A stretch of 64,000 nt of DNA from Macrostomum hystrix (lineage: Eukaryota > Platyhelminthes > Macrostomidae), in NCBI GenBank assembly GCA_950097015.1, contig CATNEN010000025.1, forward strand, positions 6,252,001 through 6,316,000. Direction: 5' to 3'. A program made the translations under genes and the position numbers. Below, one piece after another: positions 33,875 through 43,701 of this stretch. The stretch's first letter is position 1; each line of letters starts with the position of its first letter. The notes below the pieces were generated by a model, which saw only the letters and a program-made list of their open reading frames with translations, did not search any database and was not told where the DNA came from.

Positions 33875-33965
33875 CTTCTGAACCTGACCGAGAGGTCGGG
33901 AGTTCGATTCTCAGTCCAGTAAAAACAAATTGTGTCCTTAATTACCATGGGCTTTAGCTTGGGAT
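33875..33965 (+). mobile_element. SINE family 1 fragment
   Basis: gaggtcgggagttcgattctcagtcc resembles the B-box end of a tRNA head, followed by aaacaaattgtgtcctta, matching the start of the family 1 body; then similarity is lost. Confidence 0.55.
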
Positions 33966-36818
33966 ATGGATTAGGCCTGGGCTGTCATTTTTTATCTTTA
34001 CATTAATATCGATATATCAAGAAAGTGGTAGTAGCTGATCATAAATATTTATGAGATATTATGAGACTGATAATGACATTCGAGCTAACGTTTCTTAAGT
34101 AATTTACCGTAGATTTATTTTTTTATCTGACCATAAACTGACCATCTTTTACGTCATCGATAGTTTATTTGGTGATTTTAAGTCGTTTCGTGTTACTATA
34201 TAAAGTAGTGAACATTGTGTTTTACTTTGCAACTGATCAGTAACACCTTTTTGCTACGGAAAATTTCTACAGTTTCATTTTTTAATACCTCTCCGTCCGA
34301 AGTCTGTTTTAGTACAACTGTTGTTCTATTCTAACATGGCCACCTCAATTTAATTGTTTTTAGTGACTAAGGTCTTAGACCAAAAGAATTTTCTTATTTT
34401 TTGCACCAGTAGTGCCTTGTAGTAACTTTTAGAGATGAAAGTCGCCTTCTTGCTCTACAAACTCTACAAATCTAAACCGCACGTGAAGCTTGAAAGAATT
34501 ATCTGCCTGCCTGAAATAACCTTTGACTCTGTGATATTTTCTTGATTGACAAATATATATATCCAAAAAATTTTACATTTATATATTCGTCAGATCTATA
34601 TACTTTGACAGTTATTATTTTTAACGAACATGCCAAAATTCGAAAGATATGCAGCATCTGTTGATTTTCATTAAATTGCACAATAGCGACTGTCTCAACC
34701 TCAGAAAGTTACAGAATCTTGTAATAAATTCTTCGGTCTCAACTTAAGATATTTCACTGTTTCAGAAACACCCACTTGGCCACTTGCCACTTTTAGGGAG
34801 CTGCTTGGTTTAATTTATACAAAAAGGTATGAGCTTTGACATTTAAGTTGGCACTAATTTCATCATTCACTTGGAGGATAAATATCTCCCCAGTTTTCCG
34901 CTTTACTCGCTAGCTAGATAAAGGATATTGTAACGTTGGATTGAAGAGCCGCCATTATAACAAGGAGCACTAGAAGAAGAAGGACTGGACACTTGGTTTC
35001 TTAGAAAATGTAATAATTGCAGATTTTCACAAACAAGTAAATAACACAAGCGAAATAGAAACTTCGCATTAAAATGTTAATAACTTTCTATTGGAAGCAG
35101 ACCAAATTCTGTTCTTTTAATATAACTTGCAAAATATATTGCTTCAACGAATTTTAGAAAGCTTTATTCAGGAATCACTAATTGATCTTCTTTTATTTTC
35201 GTTTATTTATCATGAACACAATTTAGCAACCTTAGAAGCAGACATAAAATTCGCTTTACAATTAGTAAACGCAAAAGGTTTACTAAAACACTTATTGCAA
35301 CGTTCATTACAAACGTTAAAGTTATATATTTAATAAAAATATGTAACTTCACAACCTTAATACATACATAGTTTACCATGACTGTTTGTTTTAGCCAACA
35401 TTTGTAACATAGTTTTCCGGTGTGCAGCGTTTCTTTGAAATAGATAAATTTTTAACAGAACGGACCTATTCATGATGCATAATTGGCTTAGGTAGCTAGC
35501 ATAATTTAATACATATAAAAATATAATATATGCAAATTTGTGTAAACTTATATGGTTAGTCTACACCTGACCCGATAAGGATTATCTAGATTCTACACCA
35601 AAATTTCCATTTTCTTTGGCCTAGGCCTATGATAAGTAGGGCGGGGGCCTAGCTTTTTGTAGCTGGCTAATGATGTATATCGCATATTTTATTTTTCCGA
35701 TTTAGGGACAAAAAATAGTGAATAGAGCGTTTTCACATCGAAATTGTCACTGTCATTGTCAATATTGTCACTGAAATGACTGTCACTGAGATATCTTATC
35801 ACTGAAATAACATGGGAGCTGGGACCCTGAAAAGATAGGATCCTAGCTGACATAAATCAGGGTCCAGATCCTCAAATCTTAGATTCTTGAAATTTATCAG
35901 TGTGGGCTCAATCTCAATCTCTCAGTTTTAATTTTGCAAAGTAAAAGTAAAAAATAATCCATAATTTGTAAAATAATTAATGGATATAGTGAATATTAAA
36001 ACAATGTTATTAATTAATACAATGACAATAAGTAGGCTAATTAGCTATTGTATTGTTTAACATTCATAATTTTTTGGTGAAGCAACTTATTTTGAATTGA
36101 TTTCAAGATTTTAGTTTGTAACACTACTATGCAACATTTTTCTGTTGAAAATCAACTCTGCCAGTTGATCTAGGTCTTTCTTGCATGTAAGTCATTTCCT
36201 AAAGTTGTTGACTCTGGTACTCTTTTGACTTTTTTCTGACTTGAATTAGGACTTAAACTTCATTGTTTGAATTGACACGAGATCCTAGACTCCTTTAGTT
36301 TTTTCCTTCGTGTCTTTTGAGTCTTCACCATTCATTCTATCTTTAGAGTATAGGTTGTATAGTTGATTGGAGCCCATACCACTGCCACCATGAGACATTC
36401 TTTTAATAAACTAATAATAGAAAAGTCAGTTTGATAGGCTCCAAACTGAGCCTAAGTATAAAACATGCAATGTGCCAAGCAGCATTCAACTGATATATTT
36501 CTAGGACCAAATCATATAGGGTGGTACAAAAAGACCAACTTACATACATTCTATAATTTTAAGTTAGCATTTTGATCCAATAACCTTAATATTGGCTTTC
36601 TGTAATTGTTGATAAGAAATTTCTTGAAAATTTAAATTCTTCTCAATCTCTTATTGTATTTAAGTTTATAAACAATCATTATTTCAATGTATATCTATTT
36701 ATATTGCATCTATTTTATAGGGCCTTTATTTTATGATATCCACAATTTTTTTCTAGTACTATAACATTTATTTATTAAATACATTTTTCATGATCCTAAA
36801 GTTTCAGAATTATCTATA

Positions 36819-36823
36819 GCCAT
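36819..36823. repeat. Target-site duplication, left
   Basis: gccat directly before the left LTR; identical to 41439-41443 directly after the right LTR. Confidence 0.9.
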
Positions 36824-37126
36824 TGTAATGACTTAAGACTGAAGGCTGGCCAAGAATTGATTCACAAGATCGTAGCGAGCCAGTTGGAAGTTGCGGCTCG
36901 TTATATTATCACTCTGTTCTATTTGACCCTAGGGCTTAGGGCATGGCTGGGCCCCGCGGGCCAGCCACCTCAACCAGCACGCAAGCCACGCGTGACACTG
37001 GTAAACAACTCAGCTTGCACTAAGAACCGACAGACATAAACAATCGATGGTAGCAAAGCCATAATACAAAGTGGTGCAGAGTGAACGCATTGAATAACAT
37101 TCAAGAGTCCATTGAATAACATCACA
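36824..37126 (-). repeat. 3' LTR
   Basis: 303 bp; TG...CA ends. Differs from the other LTR at attatcActctg and gggcaTggct (capital bases). Confidence 0.95.
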
Positions 37127-37138
37127 TCTCCCCTCTGA
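37127..37138 (-). promoter_or_regulatory. Polypurine tract
   Basis: Minus-strand reading agaggggaga immediately next to the 3' LTR, the usual plus-strand primer position. Confidence 0.75.
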
Positions 37139-37153
37139 GTCAGTTTTCTCCCA

Positions 37154-40100
37154 TCACAGCTGCAGTCTCTCAGGTGGGCCACGAGCTCTCTGAGGGTACC
37201 GCCGGGGATTCGTGGCATCCCGACGCGCGTTGCTCTCTGGTCCGTCGGCGGGTTCAGGTGCCGCCTCACCGCTGGTGGCGCCGCTGGCGACAGTATCAGG
37301 AGTGGCGCGCGCACCGCCAGTTCCCAGGGTCGCGTCACCGCCGCCATCAGTCAGCGGCTGGCCGGCATCAGCGATGTCGAGGTCGAAGCCGTCAGCGCGG
37401 GCCGCAACCAGCTGATCCGCATGCCGCATGTGCTGACCGCGCTGTGAGTCGACGATGCAGTTGCGGCTGCCAGCGCCCTTGATGACGCCCTCCGCCCAGC
37501 GCGGCGTGTCGCCGGCTCTCGCACCGGCGCTGAAGTCGCGGAAGAGCACACGATCACCGGTTTGGAACTCACGCGCCGCCTTCCTGCTCGGTAGCAGCTG
37601 CTCCTGTCGCTGTCGCACGTCGTCGGCCAGTGACGGTGCCAGTAGATCCAGGCGGCATCGGAGCCGCCGGCCGATGAGTAGTTGGCTGGGAGCGACGCCA
37701 CTGACGCTGTGCGGCGTGTTGCGGTAGCCGAGCAGCAGTCGCTGGAGCTCGGCATCAGAATGACCGCTCTTGAGCAGATGCCGCTTTAGAACTTGGACGA
37801 AGCGCTCGGCTTGGCCATTCGTGGCAGGATGGAAAGGTGCCGAGAACACATGACGAATGCCATTGGCTCGGGTGAATTCGGCGAACTCGGCGGAGGCGAA
37901 CTGCGGCCCGTTGTCGGACACCAGCGTGCGCGGGATGCCTTGGCGGGCGAAGATCTCCCGCAGACTCACGATTGTGGCTGCCGCTGTGGTGCAGCGCATC
38001 CGCACGACCTCCGGCCACTTGCTGTGGGCGTCCACCACCACCAGGTACACATGACCGTCGACAGGCCCGGCGAAGTCGACATGCAGGCGCTCCCACGGCT
38101 GCACGGGCGCCTTTGGCGGGTCGGGCTGGTTGAGCTGACAGGTCCTGCAGGTCTTAGTAGCAGCCTCCAAATCGCCGTCGATTCCTGGCCACCAGACGTA
38201 GCTGCGAGCTAGGGCGCGCATTCTGCTGGTGCCTGGATGCGCCTGGTGGAGCTCTTGGATCACGTGATCGCGCAGCGCCGCTGGTACTACGACTCTGGCG
38301 CCCCACAACACGCAGCCTTGGTCAACCGACAGCTCCGTCTGCCGCCGGGCGTAGTCGCTCAACTCGGCGCCGATGGGCGCCCCAGTCTGCAGGCAGCGTA
38401 GCACGCGGCCCAGCGATGCGTCTGTCCGCGTGTGTCGCGCCACCGTCTGCGCCGTGACGGCCGATCCGGCCCCCTCGTCGAGTAGCAGCGAGTTGACGGC
38501 CGCCTCCTCCTCGAACAGCTGCGGCAGCGGCAGTCGCGAGAGCGAGTCGCAGTTAGCGTGCTTCTCCGTCGGCCGGAACTCGAGCGCATAGTCGTAGCTC
38601 GCCAGGCGGATGGCCCAGCGCTGCATGCGGGCGGCCGCATGCGCCGGGATGCCCTTGCGCTCGCCTAGCAGCCCCAGCAGCGGCAGATGGTCAGTGACGA
38701 TGGTGAAGCGGCGGCCATAGAGGAACTGGTGGAAGCGGTCCAGGCCGAACATGATGGCCAGCGCCTCCTTGTCCAGTTGCGAGTAGCCGCGCTGTGCCGT
38801 GGTCAGGCTCCGGCTAGCGAAGGCGACCGCGCAGTCCTTGTCGCCGATGCGGTGCGTCAGCACTACGCCAAGGCCGTAGGGAGAGGCGTCGCACTCCAAT
38901 CGCAGCGGCAGGTCCGGGCTGTAGTGCACGAGCACCGGGGACCGAAGCAGCAGCCGCTTTGCCTCGGCGAACGCTTGCTGCTGCGGCCGTTCCCAGGACC
39001 AGCGCGTGTTCTTGACCAGGAGCTGATTCAGCGGCGCCAGCACGGTGGATAGATTCGGCAGGAATTTGCCGTACTGCGCCAGCATTCCAAGAAACGAGCG
39101 CAGCTGGCTGACGTCCGTCGGGGCAGGTGCGTCCTGGACTGCGGCGACTCGGTCAGGCAGCGGGCTGAGGCCGTTTGCGTCGATGCGATGCCCAAGATAC
39201 TCGACCGAGTCCTTGAAGAACTGGCACTTGCTCTTGTTCAGGCGAAGGCCGGCGCCCTGCAGGCGTTGCAGAGCCAGCGCGAGATTCTTCTTGTGCTGCT
39301 GCAGAGTGCGGCCGGTGACCAGTATGTCGTCGACGAACACTTGGACGGCGTTCAGGTTTCCCAGCAGGGTGTCTAGCGTCCGCTGGAAGATTGCGCTGGC
39401 GCTCGAGATACCGAAAGGCAGGCGGTTGACTTGGAAAAGACCTCGCGGCGTGTTAATGGTGAGGAACGCCTTGCTGTCTTCGGCCAGCGGAAGCTGCAAG
39501 AAGGCGTTGGACAGGTCCAGCTTGGACCATTTGCAGCCGCCGCCGAGCTTCGCAAAGAGATCCTCGATCCGCGGCAGTGGATAGTGCTCCGGCCGGCTCG
39601 CCTGGTTGTAGGTCAGCTTGTAGTCGCCGCAGATCCGGACGCTGCCATCCTTCTTAACAACCGGTACGATCGGCGCTGCCCAGTAGCTGTGCTTGACGGC
39701 CGTGATGATCCCGCTGGCCTCCATGCGCTGAAGCTCGGCGTCAACACGCTCCCGAAGAGCGTAGGGGACCGGGCGGGCCTTGAAGAACTTCGGCTGCGCG
39801 TCATCGGAGACTTGCAACCGCACCTGACCGTGCCGAAACTCACCGAGGCCGTCTTCGAAGACTGGCGCGAACTCCTTGATGAGGTCACCGATGCTCTCGT
39901 CCGCGGAGACGGCGTGGACCTGCGCCATGATGCTCGGCCAGTCCAGCCGCAGCTTAGCCAGCCAGTCCCGTCCGAGCAGCGCCGATTCGCCCTGCGTGAC
40001 GACAAGCAGCGGGAGCTGCAGCTGCTGGCTATTGTGGTTGACGGTGACCACCGCCTGGCCGATGGGGCGAAATCGTTCGTCGGTGAAGGTGCGCAGGACG

Positions 40101-41134
40101 GCGGTTGATGGCTTCAGTGGGAGCTGCGGCAGAAGCCTCCGCTGCAAATTCTGCGGCAATAGAGTGACAGCGGAGCCGGTGTCGATGATGAACTGGCACT
40201 GGCGCCCGTTCACTTGTAGCTGCACCGTCGGTCCTAAGCTGCCACAGGGCGGCTGGACGGTGAAAATCGGCATCTGCGACGAGGCATCCGGTGACGAAGG
40301 CGAGGTTTCCTGCAGAAGCTGCAGCTTGGGCGAGCGGCAGACCTTGCGGATGTGGCCCGTCTTGCCGCATGAATGGCATTTGGCGTCTCGCAGCTTGCAG
40401 AGTTGACGGCTGTGGGCGCCACCACAGCTTGCGCAGGTTCCACCATTTCGGCCGTTGTCTCCGCCTTTGCCGGAGTTGCCGCTATTTCCGCCCTTGACGC
40501 TTCGTTGATGTGGAGAGTCGCCGCCGAGTGCAGCTGGAGTGGCACCTCGGCGCTGGCTCCGCTTGCCTCCATGCGTGCGCAACTGGGCGACGGCCGCCGT
40601 CGGCTTACTTGCCATCTCCTGCGAGGATCGCTCGGTTGACTCAAGGAGGAGCATTTTCTCCTGCAGCGATTTGAATGTGGGATTCACCTCCTCCAGGAGC
40701 TTCGCACGGAAGGCGTCGCTGTACAGTCCGAAGACAAGCTGGTCGCGCAGCCGCTCCTCCAATGAGTTCTGGAAGGCGCAATGAGCGGACAAGGCCTTCA
40801 AGCCAGCGACAAAGTCCGTGAAACTCTCGCCGGGTTGCTGCACGCGCCGCTGGAAACGAAATCGAGCTGCCAGCACTGAAGGCTTCGGTGCATAGTGGTC
40901 GCGCAGAATCTCAGACAGCTGGTCCAGCGTCTTGTCCGCTACCTTGTCAGGCTGGCACAGATTGCTTAGCACCGTGTAGGCCTCCGCGCCGATTGCTGTA
41001 ACAAGTGTGGCCACCTTCGCCTCCTCTTTCACATCTTTGCATGTGAAGTAGTGATCTAGTCTCTCCAGATATACATCGATATCTGTGTTAGCGGAGAGCA
41101 CGGGGATTCCACCTAGCGCGGAACTCGTCGCCAT
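37154..41134 (-). CDS. Gag-Pol polyprotein of the Ty3/Gypsy element
   Basis: Single frame of 1326 residues, no frameshift between gag and pol. Approximate positions: Gag 1-225; zinc knuckles 232-266, the second a standard CCHC (CHSCGKTGHIRKVC), the first with one residue less before the His; protease with FIIDTGSAVTLLP near 318; reverse transcriptase about 430-620 with LDLSNAFLQLPL near 540 and FVDDILVTG near 600; RNase H with LECDASPYGLGVVL near 748; integrase zinc domain HQAHPG to CRTC from 962, then catalytic blocks HVDFAGPVDGH (1020), SDNGPQF (1072) and HPATNGQAERF (1105, with the final Glu). The C-terminus has a GPY/F-like piece (FQTGDRVLFRDF) but no chromodomain or envelope frame. All catalytic residues I can check are present. 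Confidence 0.95.
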   Translation of the reverse strand: MATSSALGGIPVLSANTDIDVYLERLDHYFTCKDVKEEAKVATLVTAIGAEAYTVLSNLCQPDKVADKTLDQLSEILRDHYAPKPSVLAARFRFQRRVQQPGESFTDFVAGLKALSAHCAFQNSLEERLRDQLVFGLYSDAFRAKLLEEVNPTFKSLQEKMLLLESTERSSQEMASKPTAAVAQLRTHGGKRSQRRGATPAALGGDSPHQRSVKGGNSGNSGKGGDNGRNGGTCASCGGAHSRQLCKLRDAKCHSCGKTGHIRKVCRSPKLQLLQETSPSSPDASSQMPIFTVQPPCGSLGPTVQLQVNGRQCQFIIDTGSAVTLLPQNLQRRLLPQLPLKPSTAVLRTFTDERFRPIGQAVVTVNHNSQQLQLPLLVVTQGESALLGRDWLAKLRLDWPSIMAQVHAVSADESIGDLIKEFAPVFEDGLGEFRHGQVRLQVSDDAQPKFFKARPVPYALRERVDAELQRMEASGIITAVKHSYWAAPIVPVVKKDGSVRICGDYKLTYNQASRPEHYPLPRIEDLFAKLGGGCKWSKLDLSNAFLQLPLAEDSKAFLTINTPRGLFQVNRLPFGISSASAIFQRTLDTLLGNLNAVQVFVDDILVTGRTLQQHKKNLALALQRLQGAGLRLNKSKCQFFKDSVEYLGHRIDANGLSPLPDRVAAVQDAPAPTDVSQLRSFLGMLAQYGKFLPNLSTVLAPLNQLLVKNTRWSWERPQQQAFAEAKRLLLRSPVLVHYSPDLPLRLECDASPYGLGVVLTHRIGDKDCAVAFASRSLTTAQRGYSQLDKEALAIMFGLDRFHQFLYGRRFTIVTDHLPLLGLLGERKGIPAHAAARMQRWAIRLASYDYALEFRPTEKHANCDSLSRLPLPQLFEEEAAVNSLLLDEGAGSAVTAQTVARHTRTDASLGRVLRCLQTGAPIGAELSDYARRQTELSVDQGCVLWGARVVVPAALRDHVIQELHQAHPGTSRMRALARSYVWWPGIDGDLEAATKTCRTCQLNQPDPPKAPVQPWERLHVDFAGPVDGHVYLVVVDAHSKWPEVVRMRCTTAAATIVSLREIFARQGIPRTLVSDNGPQFASAEFAEFTRANGIRHVFSAPFHPATNGQAERFVQVLKRHLLKSGHSDAELQRLLLGYRNTPHSVSGVAPSQLLIGRRLRCRLDLLAPSLADDVRQRQEQLLPSRKAAREFQTGDRVLFRDFSAGARAGDTPRWAEGVIKGAGSRNCIVDSQRGQHMRHADQLVAARADGFDLDIADAGQPLTDGGGDATLGTGGARATPDTVASGATSGEAAPEPADGPESNARRDATNPRRYPQRARGPPERLQL

Positions 41135-41135
41135 T
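41116..41135 (-). promoter_or_regulatory. Candidate primer-binding site overlapping the gag start
   Basis: After the 5' LTR the minus strand reads A ATGGCGACGAGTTCCGC. A PBS must begin TGG to pair with a tRNA CCA end, and the only TGG here is inside the ATGG of the start codon. So PBS and gag start appear to overlap. The tRNA is not identified. Confidence 0.5.
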
Positions 41136-41438
41136 TGTAATGACTTAAGACTGAAGGCTGGCCAAGAATTGATTCACAAGATCGTAGCGAGCCAGTTGGA
41201 AGTTGCGGCTCGTTATATTATCGCTCTGTTCTATTTGACCCTAGGGCTTAGGGCACGGCTGGGCCCCGCGGGCCAGCCACCTCAACCAGCACGCAAGCCA
41301 CGCGTGACACTGGTAAACAACTCAGCTTGCACTAAGAACCGACAGACATAAACAATCGATGGTAGCAAAGCCATAATACAAAGTGGTGCAGAGTGAACGC
41401 ATTGAATAACATTCAAGAGTCCATTGAATAACATCACA
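41136..41438 (-). repeat. 5' LTR
   Basis: 303 bp, about 99 percent identical to the LTR at 36824-37126 by manual comparison. Expected to hold the element's promoter. Confidence 0.95.
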
Positions 41439-41443
41439 GCCAT
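41439..41443. repeat. Target-site duplication, right
   Basis: gccat, identical to 36819-36823. Confidence 0.9.
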
Positions 41444-41665
41444 CCTAACTCCTATACTTCATTACCCCCTTTAAATTTCAATATTTCATTTCTTGTTTTA
41501 ATGCCTTTGTTTATTTCAAAAATTTGTTTTTTTTTCAAATATTTTAATAACCTAAAATTACGCATGCTACTGTTTTCCTATCGCCTTCTCTTTAAAAAAT
41601 CGATTTGTTTAACCTCAAACATAAAATAAACAAAAAAATCTGCACCCAATCGGCATGCGCACCTC

Positions 41666-41733
<68 letters not shown>
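41666..41733. repeat. Trinucleotide microsatellite (aat)n
   Basis: About 22 uninterrupted aat repeats. Confidence 0.97.
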
Positions 41734-41735
<2 letters not shown>

Positions 41736-42245
41736 TCTTTGATTTGCAAAAAGGGAAGTTTAAAAAATCTACATGCATAATGTAAGGGTCCCAGACCTTT
41801 TAGATTTTTAAGGCAAACAAATGATACTTAGCATTTTAAAAAAAAAACATTCAATAGAGAAAGCACCTAATGTAAATGAATGAAAAATAATATATAGCAT
41901 CAGCTACTATTAGATTATTAGACTGCATATGCTTCTTTAAGTTGCGGAGGCTTGACTAGTGCCCTGGAATTAAAATAGTCATTTTCGATGGCACTAGAAA
42001 CAGAACTACTGTTCTTCACAATCACTGCTGTTACTAAATGGTGCCATCATTATTAGCATATTTTTTATTTCTCTGGCTTGTCTATGACTTTAAATCCATA
42101 GCTTTGAGTTTATTGATTTATGATGAGTAATTAACTAATTAAATATCTGAAACAGCTTATATCTAAGCAGATAAGATTGAGAAAAAAAATTATAACTACC
42201 TAATTTTGATCCTGTTCATCATCAAGAACATCAAGCACAGTTATT

Positions 42246-42462
42246 GCTTGGTGCATCTGAGGGTTGTGTACAGCTGTTCAGTCCATGGACTAGAGGGTAT
42301 GCTACACCCACCCTCAATTACCAATCTAATAGCTGGGTGAACTAAAGCAAGGCTGAGTTGAGTGTCTTTCTTAAGGACATAAGTTTTTCCCATGGAGTCA
42401 AGAATCGAACCCCGACCTTCAAGTTGTGATGCCGACGCTCTAACCATTAAGCTACAACCCCT
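42246..42462 (-). mobile_element. tRNA-derived SINE, family 1
   Basis: Minus strand starts ggggttgtagcttaatggtt with A-box-like tagcttaatggttagagc and B-box-like ggggttcgattcttgac. Body landmarks gtccttaagaaagacact, agttcacccagct and agtccatggactgaacagct. Shorter body than the copy at 23362. Confidence 0.8.
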
Positions 42463-43041
42463 TCTTTGTATGTATTAAACATTGTAAAGTCCATATGCTA
42501 TTAAATATAGTACTACACGTTTAACTATTGGTCGTATGCTCCAATGCATTTTTAAACATAACTTTTATACAGAAAGTTGAGTAGCAAAGCAATAATAAAT
42601 TGGCACAAACTGCCCCCCATCTCTCCATCGTGAGTCTGTCCCTCTCCAAGCATTGTACAATCGAGGCTTGTGTAGTCACAATTTCAGATAACAGAGCATG
42701 CTAACCTGGAAAGAGAGGCTCAGCTTTGAGTAGAAAAGCGAACAGATTTGAGAACCCTGCACTACAACCCCAACATTCAGAGCCCTATTGTACACGCGCC
42801 GCTTTTTTCTTCGTCTAAAGCTGCGAAGGCTTTTTCATTCATTGCCAGAGTGAGCTATTATTAGTGGGACCGCTTTTATTCTGCTATGCAGTAAATCTCT
42901 ATTAGCACTCTTCTTATCTTTTCTAATTTGAACAGACGATATTATCATTTGCAGCCTTTTTGTGCACTAAAACGACTGCTCAAATAGAAATAACTGGAGA
43001 CAAAGACTCGGCGTGATAGTTGAAATAATATCAGTTCCGAG

Positions 43042-43669
43042 ATGCTTGCCAGCAGCGATGCTGGCTACACTGCTGCGGTCGTCACTAACGGAGGCAGCGG
43101 CAGCGGCAGCAGCGGTGCCTCTGCTCCGAGAAGCTACGGCGGACATTCCATAGCCAGCAATGTGCAGCGATTGTGTCTGAAAATTCTCGAATCCTGCCAA
43201 CTGGCGCCGGACTCTCCGGAACTGCGGCGCCAAATTCAGTTCTGCTGTCGAGTCATCGACGCTCACGACACCGGCGAAGTGTTCACCGAGGCCGACATTG
43301 ACGACCAGCTGGGGCGGCGATTTCGCGAGGAGCATCGCGAACTGGACGTTGCCGCTTATAGAAATCTGCGCCGGTGTCTGCGAGAGGCTCGTTATTTTCG
43401 CAGGCCGGTTGAATTGCAACAGTTCCTATATCGCATGGCTTGCGAGGCTAACAACGGTTCTCAGCAGCAGCAGCCGATGCGGCTATTCACTAGGCGTCAG
43501 CCGCCACCTGTGCCGCCGCCACCGTCAGCCGTAGCTCAGCAGCAGCAGCAGCATCGACAACTTCAGCGCAGCGCCACCCAGCTGATGCCGACTGCGGCTA
43601 ACAGGTCTGCGACTTCAGCCGCCGCCGCAGCCGCCCGATCGAGATCTCCTGGCCCGGGGCTGTCTCTAG

Positions 43670-43701
<32 letters not shown>

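Larger units (their letters stand above)
33804..36823. other. AT-rich intergenic DNA
   Basis: About 3 kb with no coding region recognised. It should include the 3' untranslated region of the ARM-TIR-SAM gene. A SINE fragment lies near its left end. A small cluster of tgtcactg words is at 35745-35810. The rest looks single-copy. Confidence 0.5.
36824..41438 (-). mobile_element. Complete Ty3/Gypsy LTR retrotransposon, 4615 bp
   Basis: Two 303-bp LTRs in direct orientation (36824-37126 and 41136-41438), each starting TGTAATG and ending ATCACA, differing at two positions by eye. The 5-bp duplication gccat flanks the element. One uninterrupted gag-pol frame lies between them on minus. The polypurine tract agaggggaga abuts the 3' LTR (rc of 37127-37136). 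A primer-binding-site candidate starting TGGCGACGAG lies two bases inside the 5' LTR. All parts look intact, so the copy is young and may be active. Confidence 0.95.
41444..43041. other. Intergenic, upstream of TUBGCP3
   Basis: AT-rich; contains an aat trinucleotide run (41666-41733) and a reverse SINE (42246-42462). The last 500 bases should contain the TUBGCP3 promoter and leader; no clear TATA motif. Confidence 0.5.

Noticed and set aside
37154-40784. Plus-strand frames of 100-225 codons across the retrotransposon
   Set aside because: They are antisense shadows of the gag-pol frame in GC-rich sequence and have no domain similarity.
36824-41438. Endogenous retrovirus with an envelope gene
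   Set aside because: The gag-pol frame ends 15 bases before the polypurine tract, leaving no room for an envelope frame.
41578-41778. Minus-strand frame with a poly-Leu tract
   Set aside because: The tract is the aat microsatellite read in reverse.
42400-42462. Functional tRNA gene
   Set aside because: The tRNA-like head continues into a body shared by other copies, so it is a SINE; acceptor-stem pairing is imperfect.
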